Origin: Alnus glutinosa
Taxonomy: Eukaryota; Streptophyta; Magnoliopsida; Fagales; Betulaceae
Length of the DNA stretch: 64,000 nt
Assembly: GCF_958979055.1 (NCBI RefSeq)
Contig: NC_084889.1
Location: 1,240,001 to 1,304,000 of the forward strand
Direction: 5' to 3'
Both the position numbers and the translations under genes were made by a program. The notes under the pieces were generated by a model. The model searched no databases and was not told the DNA's origin. It saw only the letters and a list, made by a program, of their open reading frames with translations. The first letter of the stretch is position 1. Every line of letters begins with the position of its first letter. Shown here in pieces: positions 22,101 through 34,300 of this stretch.

Positions 22101-22767
22101 CAGTCCGATCCCCTAAACCTAAAGGATTACAACTCGTTCAAAGTCATCCTTGAATAAAAGAATGGGGAGTAAGCATCCACAATCACGAGGATCGATCCCA
22201 ATATCTATCGACACTTAGGATAATTTTGTTTCATCATGGCTGACGAATTAATATTGGTTGACAGTAATATTTAAAAACCAAAATTCAGTCCCCTGAAGGC
22301 CACCAAGTCGTCCAAGTACATTCCTGAATCACTTCGATCTCTAGCTAGCTAGGAGGCTAGAATCGAGCCCATTATTGGTGCTTCAAATAAATTGATTTTC
22401 TAGGAATTCAATTCAGCAGGCTCCCAATCCCGAGAGGAAGCTGATAGCACTTGACCAATATTGTTTCTGCACTTTCTAATCCTAATTTTATAGGAGAAAG
22501 AAAGCTTTGAATCGAACCATGATCATTCTGTCTCTAGACGCCCACTCGTTCAAATACATTCATCTTCTTTTATCTTTGTTGTCTGTTCTAAAAAAGTATA
22601 TATATTAAGAAATTACAAAAATAAAATAAAAAAAACAACATAAAAATAAATTTACCAAATACCAATTAAGCATCGTGCCATCCAATTGGAGAAAAAGTCA
22701 GTCTGATGAAAGCATTTTGTCTTTCAGTCCCTAAAGGACGCCAGCTCGTCCAAATGCATTCATGAAC
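22101..22767. repeat. Four degenerate dispersed copies of a ~45-bp motif
   Basis: A motif of the form cagtccctaaaggacgcc followed by agctcgtccaaatgcattc and atgaa appears, with changes, at about 22101-22155, 22286-22330, 22527-22565 and 22725-22767. Each copy is preceded or followed by a gaatcga(a/g)cc-like phrase. Spacing is irregular (about 185, 240 and 200 bp), so this is not a clean satellite. It may be a decayed array of larger units or serial insertions of a small retroposon. Confidence 0.5.
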
Positions 22768-23849
22768 ACTATATCAAAGTGGTGAATTTTTTTTTATTAT
22801 TATTAATCTTATTTTATAAAGGAAAACGTGATTTTGTTGCTTTAAGTGCAATGAACAAGGAAGGAACTTTTGTGAAAAAAGCATTTGGACCCCACCTGAT
22901 TCGACAGGTACCGGGACAACCGAGTAAGTTACCATTTTATACCTGAACGAGTACGGCCCTGGTGCTCTCTCACATAAACTGTTCGTATTGTATGCAATAT
23001 GAACAGCTCATTGCACCCGATCGAAATTCAGGTGACTCGATATTAAATGTACAAGCTTAACATTTCATTTATTATTGTTACTGTAATTTATTTGGATTAA
23101 TGTTTGTGTAACAAATGAAAGGTAATCACCGTATATTCTCTATTACAATCTCAAAAGATTTAGCATAAAAATTGATTGTCGCCCTCAAAATGTCTTCTAA
23201 TTGTAACAAATGGAAGCTGTTGGGGCGACTAGTTGTTTTGTAAAGTCAATAATTTCGTTCTTATAAAATCTTTTTCTAATGATTACAATCTTTCAATAAC
23301 AGATTCATGACATTCGTTAAAATTGCACAGTTCATTTGTAAAGGTGAAAATATGATCTTAAAAAGTTTAAAAATAATAATAATAATTATAGGAGTAATTA
23401 CTTAATGGAGTTGTAATGTTTGATCCTAATTTCAAATTAAAATTTGAAACTTTGATTTTGTTAATATCCATCATATAGTTTTGAACTTTTATAATCTAGA
23501 CCCTAATACATGGAGGAAACTAGGATTTCTCATCTAAGGGCCTCGAGTATGAATAAGGAGCCAAATTTAATTTTGAAAGGGGCTAAACCTAATTTTTAAG
23601 CCTAAGAAATATATATAGTTGTACTAGTTTTAATGTATAAATGCGTAGAAATGATTTACATTAATACACAAGGTTTTAAATTTAGTATATATATCAACTA
23701 ATCCCTCAGTGCTCGATCACTTTTTTTTTTCACTATGTGATTGCTTAAGGACCTTAGCGTACGATTTGAGTTGTTTCCCTCTCGACTCTGGATCTTAGCA
23801 CCCTAAAAGTCTTGCACTCCTTTAATCAAAACTCCCATTTGGGACTTTC
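22768..23849. other. Intergenic DNA, partly repeat-derived
   Basis: The stretch 22870-22960 (ccccacctgattcgacaggta) resembles tcccacctgaccgggcaggta at about 9757-9777, so a dispersed element is likely. No gene was found. Confidence 0.4.
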
Positions 23850-24290
23850 CATCTCTATCTATCATTATAAAATACTGGCTTTCGATGACATTAAAGAGAG
23901 GGTCCTCTAAAAAATTGAGAGGTGGAAAGCAAAAGTTTTTTCTTAAGCCGGACGAACGACCCTAATCAAAGTAGCGGCAAAAGAAGGAAAAAATGAGGAA
24001 TTTCACCCCAAAATCGTGGGAGTAAATCTGGTCACCAAAAGCATTTGAGGGACTTGGTATAAGATGGATATATGATTTGAATCGAGCCTTGGTCTCTAAA
24101 TTGGGATGAACCATCCAAATAAGTCAACAACAACTTGAACCTAAGAGTAAGTATACAAAGTGAACCCAGAAAAGCGATGACTCTACCGCAGTACCTATCT
24201 GTGATCAACTAGCATTCTCTCTAATCTCAAACTAAAGCGAGCAAGTAAGCCGTTGCTTGTCCTAACGAGCAATAACAACAATAATTAAAT
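23850..24290 (+). mobile_element. LINE reverse-transcriptase fragment, decayed
   Basis: A frame from about 23876 reads FDDIKERVL, a stop, KIERWKAKVFS, a stop, AGRTTLIKVAA. This is the thumb region of plant L1-type reverse transcriptases (usual form I..R...KL.GWK...LS.AGR..LIK.V). After a gap and frame change, GLGIRWIYDLNRALVSKLG (about 24050-24108) matches the next conserved block (GGLGIR...FN.ALL.KW.W). In-frame stops and indels show it is inactive. No 3' tail is seen at its right edge. Confidence 0.7.
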
Positions 24291-25345
24291 TCTAGTTTTC
24301 AATTGGGGCCTTTAAGACATATAATATATATTATTGCTCATTGTTAACTTATTTCCATTGTTTTTTGGCCGATATATCGCAATATATCATATTTTTCTGT
24401 CTGCATTTGTTCTGAACAATATTTTCAGATATTGTTTTCATTTCTAGCTATTAATATCAAGATATTCCAAGTGTTTGAATATTAATTAAATGATTAATTC
24501 AATTATTTCATATCAGCTTAAACTTTTAGGATAAGTGGTAATTTAACATAATATCAGAATAGATGTCTTGAGTTCGAACTATTTCCATCATTTGCCTCGT
24601 ATTTCAATTAAATATTCAGTGTTAGACACCATTATTTGAAATTACCCCAAGGTTAGTCATTTGATAAAGATACAAAGGCCACCTTTACCAGATGGAGGTT
24701 GCAGCTTGAAGATGTTCTATGTGCCTTCACATTCTTTTATTTCACTTCATCTTAATGCAACAGTAGTAAAGCATCACATGTACATTGTACTTTTGAGAGT
24801 AAAACAACATCCAACTGTGAAATTGGATAACACTTCAATGGCGTTATATTTGGCAGAACCCTTTCTGTGTGCTGTATATTTGGTAGAATTTAATTTTAAC
24901 TGGTAATTTCTGTAGCTATCAAGTGCCTCAATGGATGAAGTGATTTACCATTGGAAATTCTATGGATTGCCTGAAATGATGAGGATTCATTTCATGGTCA
25001 AAATTTTGTTTTGTTGCACTCAACAGTATGGTGCCACGTCATTTAAAATTTTGTAATGACATAAAAACATATATATATATATATAAATTTAATCTGGGCC
25101 ATGAAAAGAATCCTCTCCATTTCAAGTTCACAGGGACAATTCCACTTATATGAAATATCAAGCATCATATGAGTGACTACAGATCAGAGGATTACTAACC
25201 TTAGTATTCTTTTATTTGGATAGGTTATAGTACTTGACAATAGACAAACTATGTGCATGCTAAAAAAAAGAAGACAAACGATTTGGTGTGTATATACTCT
25301 GAATAAAGAGTAGTTTCATTTATACCAAAAACATATAAAGATGCC
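24291..25345. other. Intergenic DNA and presumed 3' flank of the MBL-fold gene
   Basis: A plus-strand frame of 81 codons at 24661-24906 has no recognised domain. The last part (25250-25345) is likely the 3' UTR of the minus-strand gene ending at 25346. Confidence 0.4.
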
Positions 25346-28300
25346 CTAAGGAAGATTTGAAGGTGCTAGGATTTCTAGCGGTACACCAGGAGTAGGCACT
25401 AATACCTGAGCATCTGGTAGTTCCTTTGACAATAGCTCCTGCATTAATAACCAGTTAAATTCTCAGTTACCTGTCACATTTGCAGGACAAACATATCTTA
25501 ACAGTGCAAAACACAATTTTAGGAGAGAAATTGCTGCAATAATCAAATTCTGTGGCTGAATTTTTTTGGTAAGTAATATTAAAGCTGATTTTAAATTTGA
25601 AATTACGCCCAAAGACCCAAAACAACACAGAGGGAGGTTGAATAGGTGTTCTCAACCAATCACAACAAATATCAGCAAGTTAAAAATTAATTAACATATA
25701 CAATGTCACCAAAATTAATCAAAGCACAAAATAAATCAAACATGCAAATTTTGGTGACCAAGTGAAAACCTTTTGAAGAACTCTTCAAAAGTAAAACCAC
25801 TCTAAAGCAATCAAACCCAAGAAACTCATCCACCATAGAAGATTCAAATTACACATGGTTTATACTACAAAACCTAATGTGTACACCCCCCCCCCCCCCC
25901 CCCCCCCGGCGGCGCACGCACAACAAACAACACGTTTGTCTCTATTGCATTAGCTCCAAAACTGTAGGCAATTCTTTTATTGAGTCTCATCTTGAAACTT
26001 GGAACTTCATGGGCTTGAAGGTTTTGTATATTTGTGTGGTTTAAATAAAGTCTAATAGAGGTATCAAATTTAAGTCATAGGGATGCACAAGTTCTCTCTT
26101 AGCTTACAGCATATGGCCTCAGGGTCTTATAAAAATCGTGCATAATGATGCTTATATAAACCCTGAGAAGAAAACAGTCCAACCATTTCTAAAATAATAT
26201 CACAAAAATGTTATCTGAAATAAAGCATACTTTCAGTAGTTCTTATTGTCTCCTGAAAAGGACTCACACGAGTAAAACAGGAAGTCCAGAATTGAATAGA
26301 AATTTGGGCAAATACAACTTTGAAACTCTGAAAAATGGCATTAACTCTCAACTTTCACCAACTTGGCAAGCTTATCAATCACTTGGGAAGTCATTCATAA
26401 AACCACACTCGCTTCCCTTCCCCCCCCCCCCCCCCCCCCCCCCTCCAAAAAAAAGAAGAAGGATGGATCTCTGTGATCTTCCATATGATATACAAGTATG
26501 TTTGGAAAAAAGAAATGATGCCTGTGAGTAAGAGAATGCAGACCTTAAATGATTCTATTGTTCCCTCAGCTTGAATTATACTAGCAAGAGGCCCTTTGCT
26601 ATCGAGGTCCCCATTTTTCATTGCCACAATGAACCTAAAAAATAAGGAAAGAAAGAAAAAAAAAAAAAACCCAATAAAAACGGTTAACTACTAAAAAATT
26701 ATGATTTTATAGCTGCCACCAAAGTTTAGGCAATTATTGTGTACTTGGCATGCAGCACCCTTGCAAGTTGAACTGCTTCTTCTTGTCCTGAAACCAAAGT
26801 AAATTTGGGCAAAAGTTGCTTTATGACTGGTGTGATGACAATGTCAGCCCTTTCCTTTTCCAGAAAATTCTTGTCGTATACACAGTGGGGTTCATAGTAA
26901 AGCGTCAGTTGGCCCTGCAGAGAATTGACAAGATACCTGGCCACGAAGTACACCAAAAGAAACATACTTCTAGTAAAAGATCCACATAGTTAAGGTTAGA
27001 AACCATATTAGAGGAAAGGGCATTCATATAAAGAAGTTACAATTTCTTTGAAATCAAATCCAGAAGGTGTAACATTTGCATTCAAAGTGGCAAACTAAAG
27101 CATGATAAACTTTACCCATTCTCAGGTCGCTGCCACGGAGGACCTAAAACTGGTCCTGCAGTGGCCTGAACTCTGACTTCAGAACCATTTCTTGCTTCAA
27201 TGACAGAGCTCTGACCAGGTTCTAGGTATGTGACCTGAAAAATTCTGAAACTAAGTTTGGAATTGAAATGGAAATGCTTTGATGGATCTACACAGGAGCA
27301 TGTATGATAGGAATGTTATCTCATGTTTTAGTACAACGTATTAAATCTAAATTCACATTCAGACAATGTCGAAATAATCATAGTCAATGTTAAGTTAGTC
27401 AGTGACTATGGTGTAAAAAAAATTTTGGTATAGCATTTGTACAAAATTTGGTCCACCATCTAAGTGTCGTGTGATTAGCAAACTGGAAGATGACTTCTAA
27501 TTGGAGGAGAAGGAACTCGAGTACAGACAAAAACCAAAGACCACAAGTATAACCATCATCTCCGTAAGAAACACAATCATATATCCAAGGGAAGAACTGA
27601 AAATGTTGGGCAACAAGGTACGACTCTGGTTATTGTTGCATACTAATCGCAAAAGATGGCATCTGAAACCAAATCAAGAAACACACCTAACCTCTGCCTC
27701 ACTTGAGAAGAGAAGGCACAGGCACACAAGTTGAGCAGGCAAGTGCATGCACATATGCATCAAAAAATAATGGTTGAGTACCTTATCAATACCATGCAAT
27801 TATCATGCCTTAAGAGTACCAATAAATATCAGTCTCTCGAAACTCCGATGGGCTTTCTAAATGGGAGCTGGTAAATGTATTTGCTTGGTAAAAATTTGTT
27901 CTCCCTATCCTGATGTCCAAAATTCACTGGCATGGTAACAAGAGATCTTTCCATTTACCATCAGGAAGGATATTCTATGGCATAGAAACTACAGTCAGTC
28001 ACTATGCTTAAAATCAAAATATCCTCATCACTTTTGACTTTCATTGGCTAAGTTTCCTGTGAAAATTGCTGGAAACAATTTGGAGGACGATGAAAGAGAA
28101 TGGACCTTGAAAGTTTTCAGGGTCTTCATCTTTAACATGAAAATTAAATCAAGAAACAAACCAAAATACTGCCACAGGGAACATTAGCTTTGTTTGGAAC
28201 TTTCGCCTACAGTCACAGGCAGAGAGCACAGAATGCAATGGCTGCCTCTTTCTTGAACACTGATCCCCAATACACCCCTTGAATGGAACTACACACAATA

Positions 28301-29481
28301 ACCCAATGCTACTGGGTCAGCTACAAGAACAGAGCAATGAAACCTCAACAATAGCAGTAAGCCTAACTCTGCATATCACACTGTCGGTAAAGAAGGGTAG
28401 AGTTCAAGAAACACCATCACAACAGGCTAGAAAAAAGCCAAGTTCAACAACTTCCAATATAAAAGATGACCAATTAAGTTTAACAATATAACCTAGAATA
28501 AGCCAATGTCCATGTGCTAATATCTCTTAGGGCATCTACAAAGAATGTTCAATTCTTCATACAAAAATTAAACAAAATATGAATGAATATTGGAGACAAA
28601 ATCAGCATTCAGTTGGCAAAAAGACCAAGATCGGAAATATGCATACATTTCTAAAAAGAGGATCCAGCAGTGGCTTAGCATTGGGAGTTGCTATGACTCT
28701 AAGATTTGGGGACTTTCCAGAGAGCGGCTTCAAGGTCTTCAAATGGCAGTGATCATCAAGGCTTTGTGTAATCAGTAAGCAATCGATTTCAGGAAGATCA
28801 CTAAGCTGCACTAAGTTGCATACCGATAAGAACAAGCTCATCAATGCCCACAACAATTCTACAAACAGAAAAGAGGACAACATATACATAACCGAAGGCA
28901 CACACCAGGTAATAACTACTAAAAAAAATACCTGGAAATTCTTCAAAACCTTCTTGGCAGCATCATAAAGCCAGGGAATTCCAAAATCCAAATTACCCAC
29001 CAAGATGGGATCTACCAGTATTTTCAACCCAGCAACATCCCACAACCAACTATTCCCCTAAACAGGAAAAAAAAAAATCTACATGTATATGTTAACAGAA
29101 CCTCTAAATGAAGCAAATTTATGGAAGACCCAGATCAAGAAAGCCAAACCCACCTCCAAGTAAGTGAGTTTGAACACTCCAGTGCCAGAAGAACTCGACC
29201 CAACTGCGTTCTCTTCAGAAACCACAGCAGAAACAGCCCTACTCAGCCTGCAATTAAGTGTCACTGCTCTACAGCTCTCAGAATAAAGTTTAAAGCTACA
29301 CACGCAGAGAAGAAAGGGAGAGTGACCTTGGGGTAGATAGCTTCAATGTCTTGGAACTTGCGCAACTCGGAATGCTCACAGTTGAGATGAAATGGGTGTG
29401 TGAAACTGGGAATAAGGGTGGTTTTCTGGTTCTACATGGATTGCACAAGCGGTGAACACAGTTGCACTGAACAATGGCCAT
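25346..29481 (-). CDS. Metallo-beta-lactamase-fold protein, plastid-targeted (At1g29700-like)
   Basis: Eight GT-AG exons on the minus strand: 29481-29327, 29247-29154, 29057-28932, 28805-28647, 27234-27116, 26936-26745, 26634-26544, 25438-25346; the product is 342 aa. The first ~50 residues (MAIVQCNCVHRLCNPCRTRK...) are Ser/Arg-rich, like a chloroplast transit peptide. The MBL-like core follows: GVFKLTYLEGNSWLW, LKILVDPILVGNLDFG, LLITQSLDDHCHLKTL (138-146 is TQSLDDHCH), VRVQATAGPVLGPPWQRPEN, LYYEPHCVYD, DIVITPVIKQLLPKFTLVSG and IIQAEGTIESFKELL. In the usual HxHxDH metal motif the first two His are here Gln and Leu, while DH is kept. From memory the Arabidopsis homologue is the same, so this is a family trait. 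Function is unknown. I chose Met at 29481 because upstream codons read through GC-poor leader and the family begins about here. Confidence 0.9.
25886..25907. repeat. Poly-C run in an intron
   Basis: 22 consecutive C within intron 7 of the MBL-fold gene. A second, 24-C run lies at 26420-26443 in the same intron. Such runs are prone to length errors in sequencing and could form C-rich or G-rich structures. Confidence 0.9.
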
Positions 29482-31116
29482 GGTAGTTAATCGTCTCAGT
29501 CTTCCCGCGAACGAGAGTGAAAGCGTCTTTGGGAAATCTTCCACCCAAGATTCCTCGCCGTGCAAACCCAATTTTTTGTTTACTTAAGTTGATTTTTATT
29601 TTGCCACATGGAACATGCTGACCCACTAGTTTTTTTTTTTTTTTTTTTTCAATAAGTTGCTGACCCACTAAATCAAAGGGGAAACAAAGGGGAACAAGGT
29701 TTCTTGCAATTTCTCGGAGGCTTGCAATTTCAAAGATCTAAACCATTTAAACCGTTCATTCAATAGGAACAGTCTAGTTTTAGCCACATAGGACTTTTAA
29801 AATAATAAAAAAAAAAAAAAATTAAGGAGGTAAAAGACCAATGATCAATTATTATTTTACATTATGAGAGGTAATTTTTATAGGATTGGCCAACCACCCC
29901 TCAAGAAAAAGGATGGTGGGTCACCTCTCGAATCCTCTTCGGAAGTGATTACACTACCCTCGATGGTTAGGAGGTTATGCAACCATATCTGAAGGTTCGA
30001 ACACCGGGAGTGGGAGAGTACCACCTTATTCCGAGTGAGCGAGTGGTTCAGTCACTCATTTACTTATATTATTATTATTATTATTATTTTAAGGCTCATA
30101 TGACTAAATCCAAATTGTTAACTTTTGAATGTTTGGAATTGCAGGGACCCCAATTAGCCCAGAGTTTCTATTTTCTTTTCTCCTTTCCGCTTTTCCCGTT
30201 TCTGGGACTAGAGTTGCTTTGACATTCCTATTTTTCCAAGAACATTTTTCTTTATCCCAACGGATGGAGCATTGAGAGAGAGAGAGAGAGAGAGCATAAA
30301 CATGCAAAATAGGCGTTGTGGCTACGTGTAGATGGAAGGGATATTTTTCAAGCTATAAGAGTGCATCTGTTACTTAGATCATGGCAGTTTTGTTATACCT
30401 TGAATGGGTCATTGAGTGTCTAGTTGTAAAGACGGATAACTTTTTGCGATGGGTTTGTATCCATACAATTGATATAGATTGTGATGGCTGAAAATGGAAT
30501 TGATTCAATATTGGGAAATTCAGAAGGAAGGAACCATCTAAGAAATATCAATATCACTAATCACCGTAAATCTTATGAAAAATATAAAAGAATTTTAAAA
30601 AGGTAAAAAACAAAAGGCTCCATTTGATAACATTTTTTCTTTCTCTCTTTTCAAAACAAAACATTAACAAATAACCCAAAATTCAAAACATATAAAACTA
30701 TTTTCACCTTTATGTTACATTAGAACAATTTTTCAAACTAAAAACAAAAAGTACCATCTAAAAAACATTAACAAAAGAGCTTGTAGAACTCCCTAGTGGG
30801 AAATCCATTCTAAATTCTAATAGCCAATGATGGTTTCATCATCTGCCATACCATTTTAACATTTTTAATAGATTCTATTCTTCAAACCATAATACATCAA
30901 CAGTTGCAATTTGCATAGTCTTAGTCCACACAACTCAACGACCAATCAAAGCCATAGACCTCAGCCACTCTCTTAATGAACAGAGACCCGAAAGAACAAC
31001 GTTTTAAGAGAAATTGTGGTATAAAAATTACCGTCCATAAATTCCCACTATTAAGGACTGAGAAAGCCAAGAAACTTGATAGGTTTCATCGGGGAACAAA
31101 GACAGGAATGTGTATA
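29482..31116. other. Region between MBL-fold and BRO1 genes
   Basis: Contains the promoter of the minus-strand MBL-fold gene (from 29482 rightward), a poly-T at 29631-29649, a possible SINE at 29960-30092, (GA)n at about 30274-30294, and an AT-rich patch at 30610-30785 that resembles the MITE in MED25 intron 13 (shared tttcacctttatgt and tctaaaaa phrases). No further gene was seen. Confidence 0.45.
29960..30092 (+). mobile_element. Possible tRNA-derived SINE
   Basis: A box A-like TGGTTAGGAGG (about 29965) is followed some 28 bp later by a strong box B-like GGTTCGAACACC (about 29993-30004). The unit ends in a (TTA)n run (30065-30090), a common SINE-type 3' end. No target duplication could be defined. 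Confidence 0.45.
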
Positions 31117-31282
31117 GAGTAATGTTACATACCACATTTCTATTCCACAATAATGACGTGATAGTTGCAACCAGCCCATAGAATTAATCCTTGTTTAAAA
31201 AAAAAATCAAAAGTTGGTTGAAACTGCCACGTTAACATTGTGAGATAGTTGGAATAAAAAAGTGGTATATACCATTGCTCAT
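31117..31282. mobile_element. MITE in the 3' flank of the BRO1 gene
   Basis: The left end agtaatgttacataccac (from 31120) and right end gtggtatataccattgct (about 31263-31280) are inverted. The pairing continues inward (attccacaataatgacgtg with aacattgtgagatagttgg; gttgcaacca with tggttgaaac). About 165 bp long. It ends about 25 bp beyond the stop codon of the minus-strand BRO1 gene, so it probably lies in that gene's 3' UTR. Confidence 0.7.
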
Positions 31283-31306
31283 TTGTATAACACTTACTCT
31301 GTACAT

Positions 31307-34300
31307 TTATATCTTGAAAGCAAGTTCTCTCTCCCATCTTTTGGGGTGGTACGGTATAATGCTCACAATTTTGTTACCTTGGGGTAATGGCAACTCATCG
31401 CCGGAAGGGATCTTCTCATGCCAGACAAATTCATTTTCATACTCGAATTTCCTGAGCATTTCAGAAGCATCATCAATTTCCTTTCTGAACACTGATTTCC
31501 ATAATTCTTCCCCTGGCGTCTTTTTTTTGGCATTGATCAGTGCTTGACCAAGAACTCCAACTGCAACCCCAACTTGGCCAGCAATCTTCAGACCTTCAGC
31601 AAGATATTTTTGACTTCTTAACTCATGTATAGATTTGCAAGACAATATAAATTCCTGCACAGAACAGAAAGAGTATCCATAAGAATCTATCAACTAGATA
31701 GTGAAAAATATAATACATAGTCTCGGCATCCATATGAGGAGAAAGATCACACATATTGCTGTCTATGTATAAGGTTCTCTAACGTGTTTGTTTGCTCTAA
31801 ATTCAAGACCACGTGAATTCCACCATCAAAGCCAAAAAGTTACTGTCTGAAAAGCATAAAGAGACTACTCTACTCCAATTACTTTAGTAACAAGATTATG
31901 CAAATAAAGCACTGCTACTTTCATATGGATGATTAAAACTATCTTCTCATTGGCTTCAAGTATGGGTCCAGCAATCAAGAAACAAAATCATCACATTCAA
32001 AAAACTGAAAATTAAAAAATATAACTCTCCTCTAATTGGCTTCAAGTATTGGTCCAGCAATCAAGAAACAGAATCAGCACATTCTTAACAACTGAAAAAC
32101 TAAAAATATTGAATATATTAAAATCATCCCCCCATGTGCAGATCAGAGCTTGTAATATGGTCAACAACTAAATGGGGCTTTTAGTAATAATAAATTCATG
32201 CAAAAATATGTACCAAAGAGACGGAGAAATCACCTAATAAATAAACAAGCTTGTAAGAAATGAAGACTGAACATTACAACCATTCTCATAAAATGAAATA
32301 AATGGGATAATTTGAAGAATACTTTGTAGACTTATTTCATGGCACTGGAGTATACATTTATCAAGTAGACAATTCATTGCCAATGACAGTCTAGAGATTG
32401 TTATGGCATGCTAGAACAGATACCAAGACCATCAACTTCCATTGGTTCTTAAAAAGAATGAAGAGAATAATGTGAATAATTGGATAAAAAGAATCACTAA
32501 ACTTTGTCACAAGCTTACACAAGCAAATGTAGATCCAAGCTCGTGAATAATGACAAGAAACACCTTATATAGGAAAACCTATAACTACTTCCTATGGTTT
32601 TATGCTTCCATACGCCAATGTTAACCTCTTTTTTTTCTTTTTTCTTTTTTCTATAAGTGCCAATGTTAACCTTCAAAGTTCTCTTATATCCTACTAAAAG
32701 ACACAATCAAGTATCTCAGCTAAGTTTTTAGGAATTGTGTAGCCAGATTCAGGGTAAAAGTGATAAATGTCAGTCACTGAAAACACACAATGACAAAGAG
32801 AATGCCAAATGGCACCGGAAATAATCTATTTTAACCCACAAGATCCAAGATCAAAACAAATCCAAACAAAAGTTTTATTAAAAAGTTTAAGTTTAAGCAC
32901 TTTTGAGTTCTCAGAATTCTTAACCATTTCTTGTTCTGGCTCATTCAATTCATAAACATCAACCCATTCGTCCAAGACTCAATGTACTTGCTCTCTTTCT
33001 TGCTAATTCAAAAGAAAAGCACCCAGAGAATTCAAATCTAGGATATCTATATAATAACAACCATTCACATGGTCTATCAATTACTTCAAATTTACAAGTT
33101 TCAGTGCAGATAGTTCCTATATTTATAATTGTGTTAAGACTTTGGTGGAAAACAGCTAGTTGATTGGGGGATTTACCAATATGAAAGCTATATCTACCAC
33201 TACTAACTTGGCATATCAGAAACATTTTAAGTAGTCTTAGTTACGCATATATATTAGGCATAGCTAATTCTACATCCCAGATTACCTCCAAGGGAACTAT
33301 ATTGCCCACCACTGGTCGGCTACATCCATTACACCATTAAACCATGCCCTCTACTAAATCATAGGACAACAAATCTTTTCTGACTTCCGAAGTCCACCGT
33401 TTGGGCCTTTCCTTGTAGTGCCTTTTTAATGACACTACACATGGCCAACCCATCTTAGGCAACCATTTTTCTACGTGTCCCTAAGCGTGCCACTAAATTT
33501 TCACAAATGCATTAATTTCTCATTCTATAATTTCTTCTCTTGACACTTGTCATTTCAGCTCATGCTTGATTTATGGACGTGGTCTTGTTTTTTTTCTTAC
33601 AACCTATCATTATGGACCAAAAAGCACATCAAAACATAGGGCCATACTACCAAATATTCCTCATATTTTCTCAATCGGCAATTTCTTTATAAAGGCCACT
33701 TCAATGGGCCTATTCCGGCATCTTCTGAGCCGGAATATCCTGTGATAGCTTTCGGTTCAGCATCGTCGTCTGCAACTTAAGGTTCAGCATGTCAGTGGCT
33801 GGGTCAGCTTCTGTCCTGACCTCCTCTGGTCTTGTTCTGGAGTTTTCCTTGGTTGTGGATGTGGGTTTTGAGTGCTCTTTGGGTAATGGGTCTACATCCG
33901 ATCTTCAACGGCATCCTAGCTGAAAAGGAGGTGATTATCGGGTCGGATGGCTTGACTCATTCTCAGAAGTGGCCGGTTGGTTTTGGCCCGTTTGGGGAGA
34001 TGGTTTTTTACCCCTTAAGTGTCTGTCATCCCAACATGAAAATGGTGTGCGTCTGAAGATCAAAGGGAAGAGGGAGCGTTGAGTGTTCCTTGTGGGATCT
34101 GGGTTTTAGGGCTTTGGTTTTTGTGGGTTTGGTTGGGCTTCGTTCCTGTAGCTTTCTGTGCTCTTTGTGGGTTTCGAGCTTGAGGGTTTGGGTTTGAGGG
34201 TTTTTGGTTGTTGAGGGTTGTTGGGTTTCTTTCTTTTTGTGGGCTGTTTCATTTTTCGCTTTCTAGCTAGGTGCATCATCTTTTATACTTCTGGTGTGCT

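Noticed and set aside
26208..26531. 107-codon plus-strand frame
   Set aside because: Contains a poly-Pro from the poly-C run and lies in an intron of the minus-strand MBL-fold gene.
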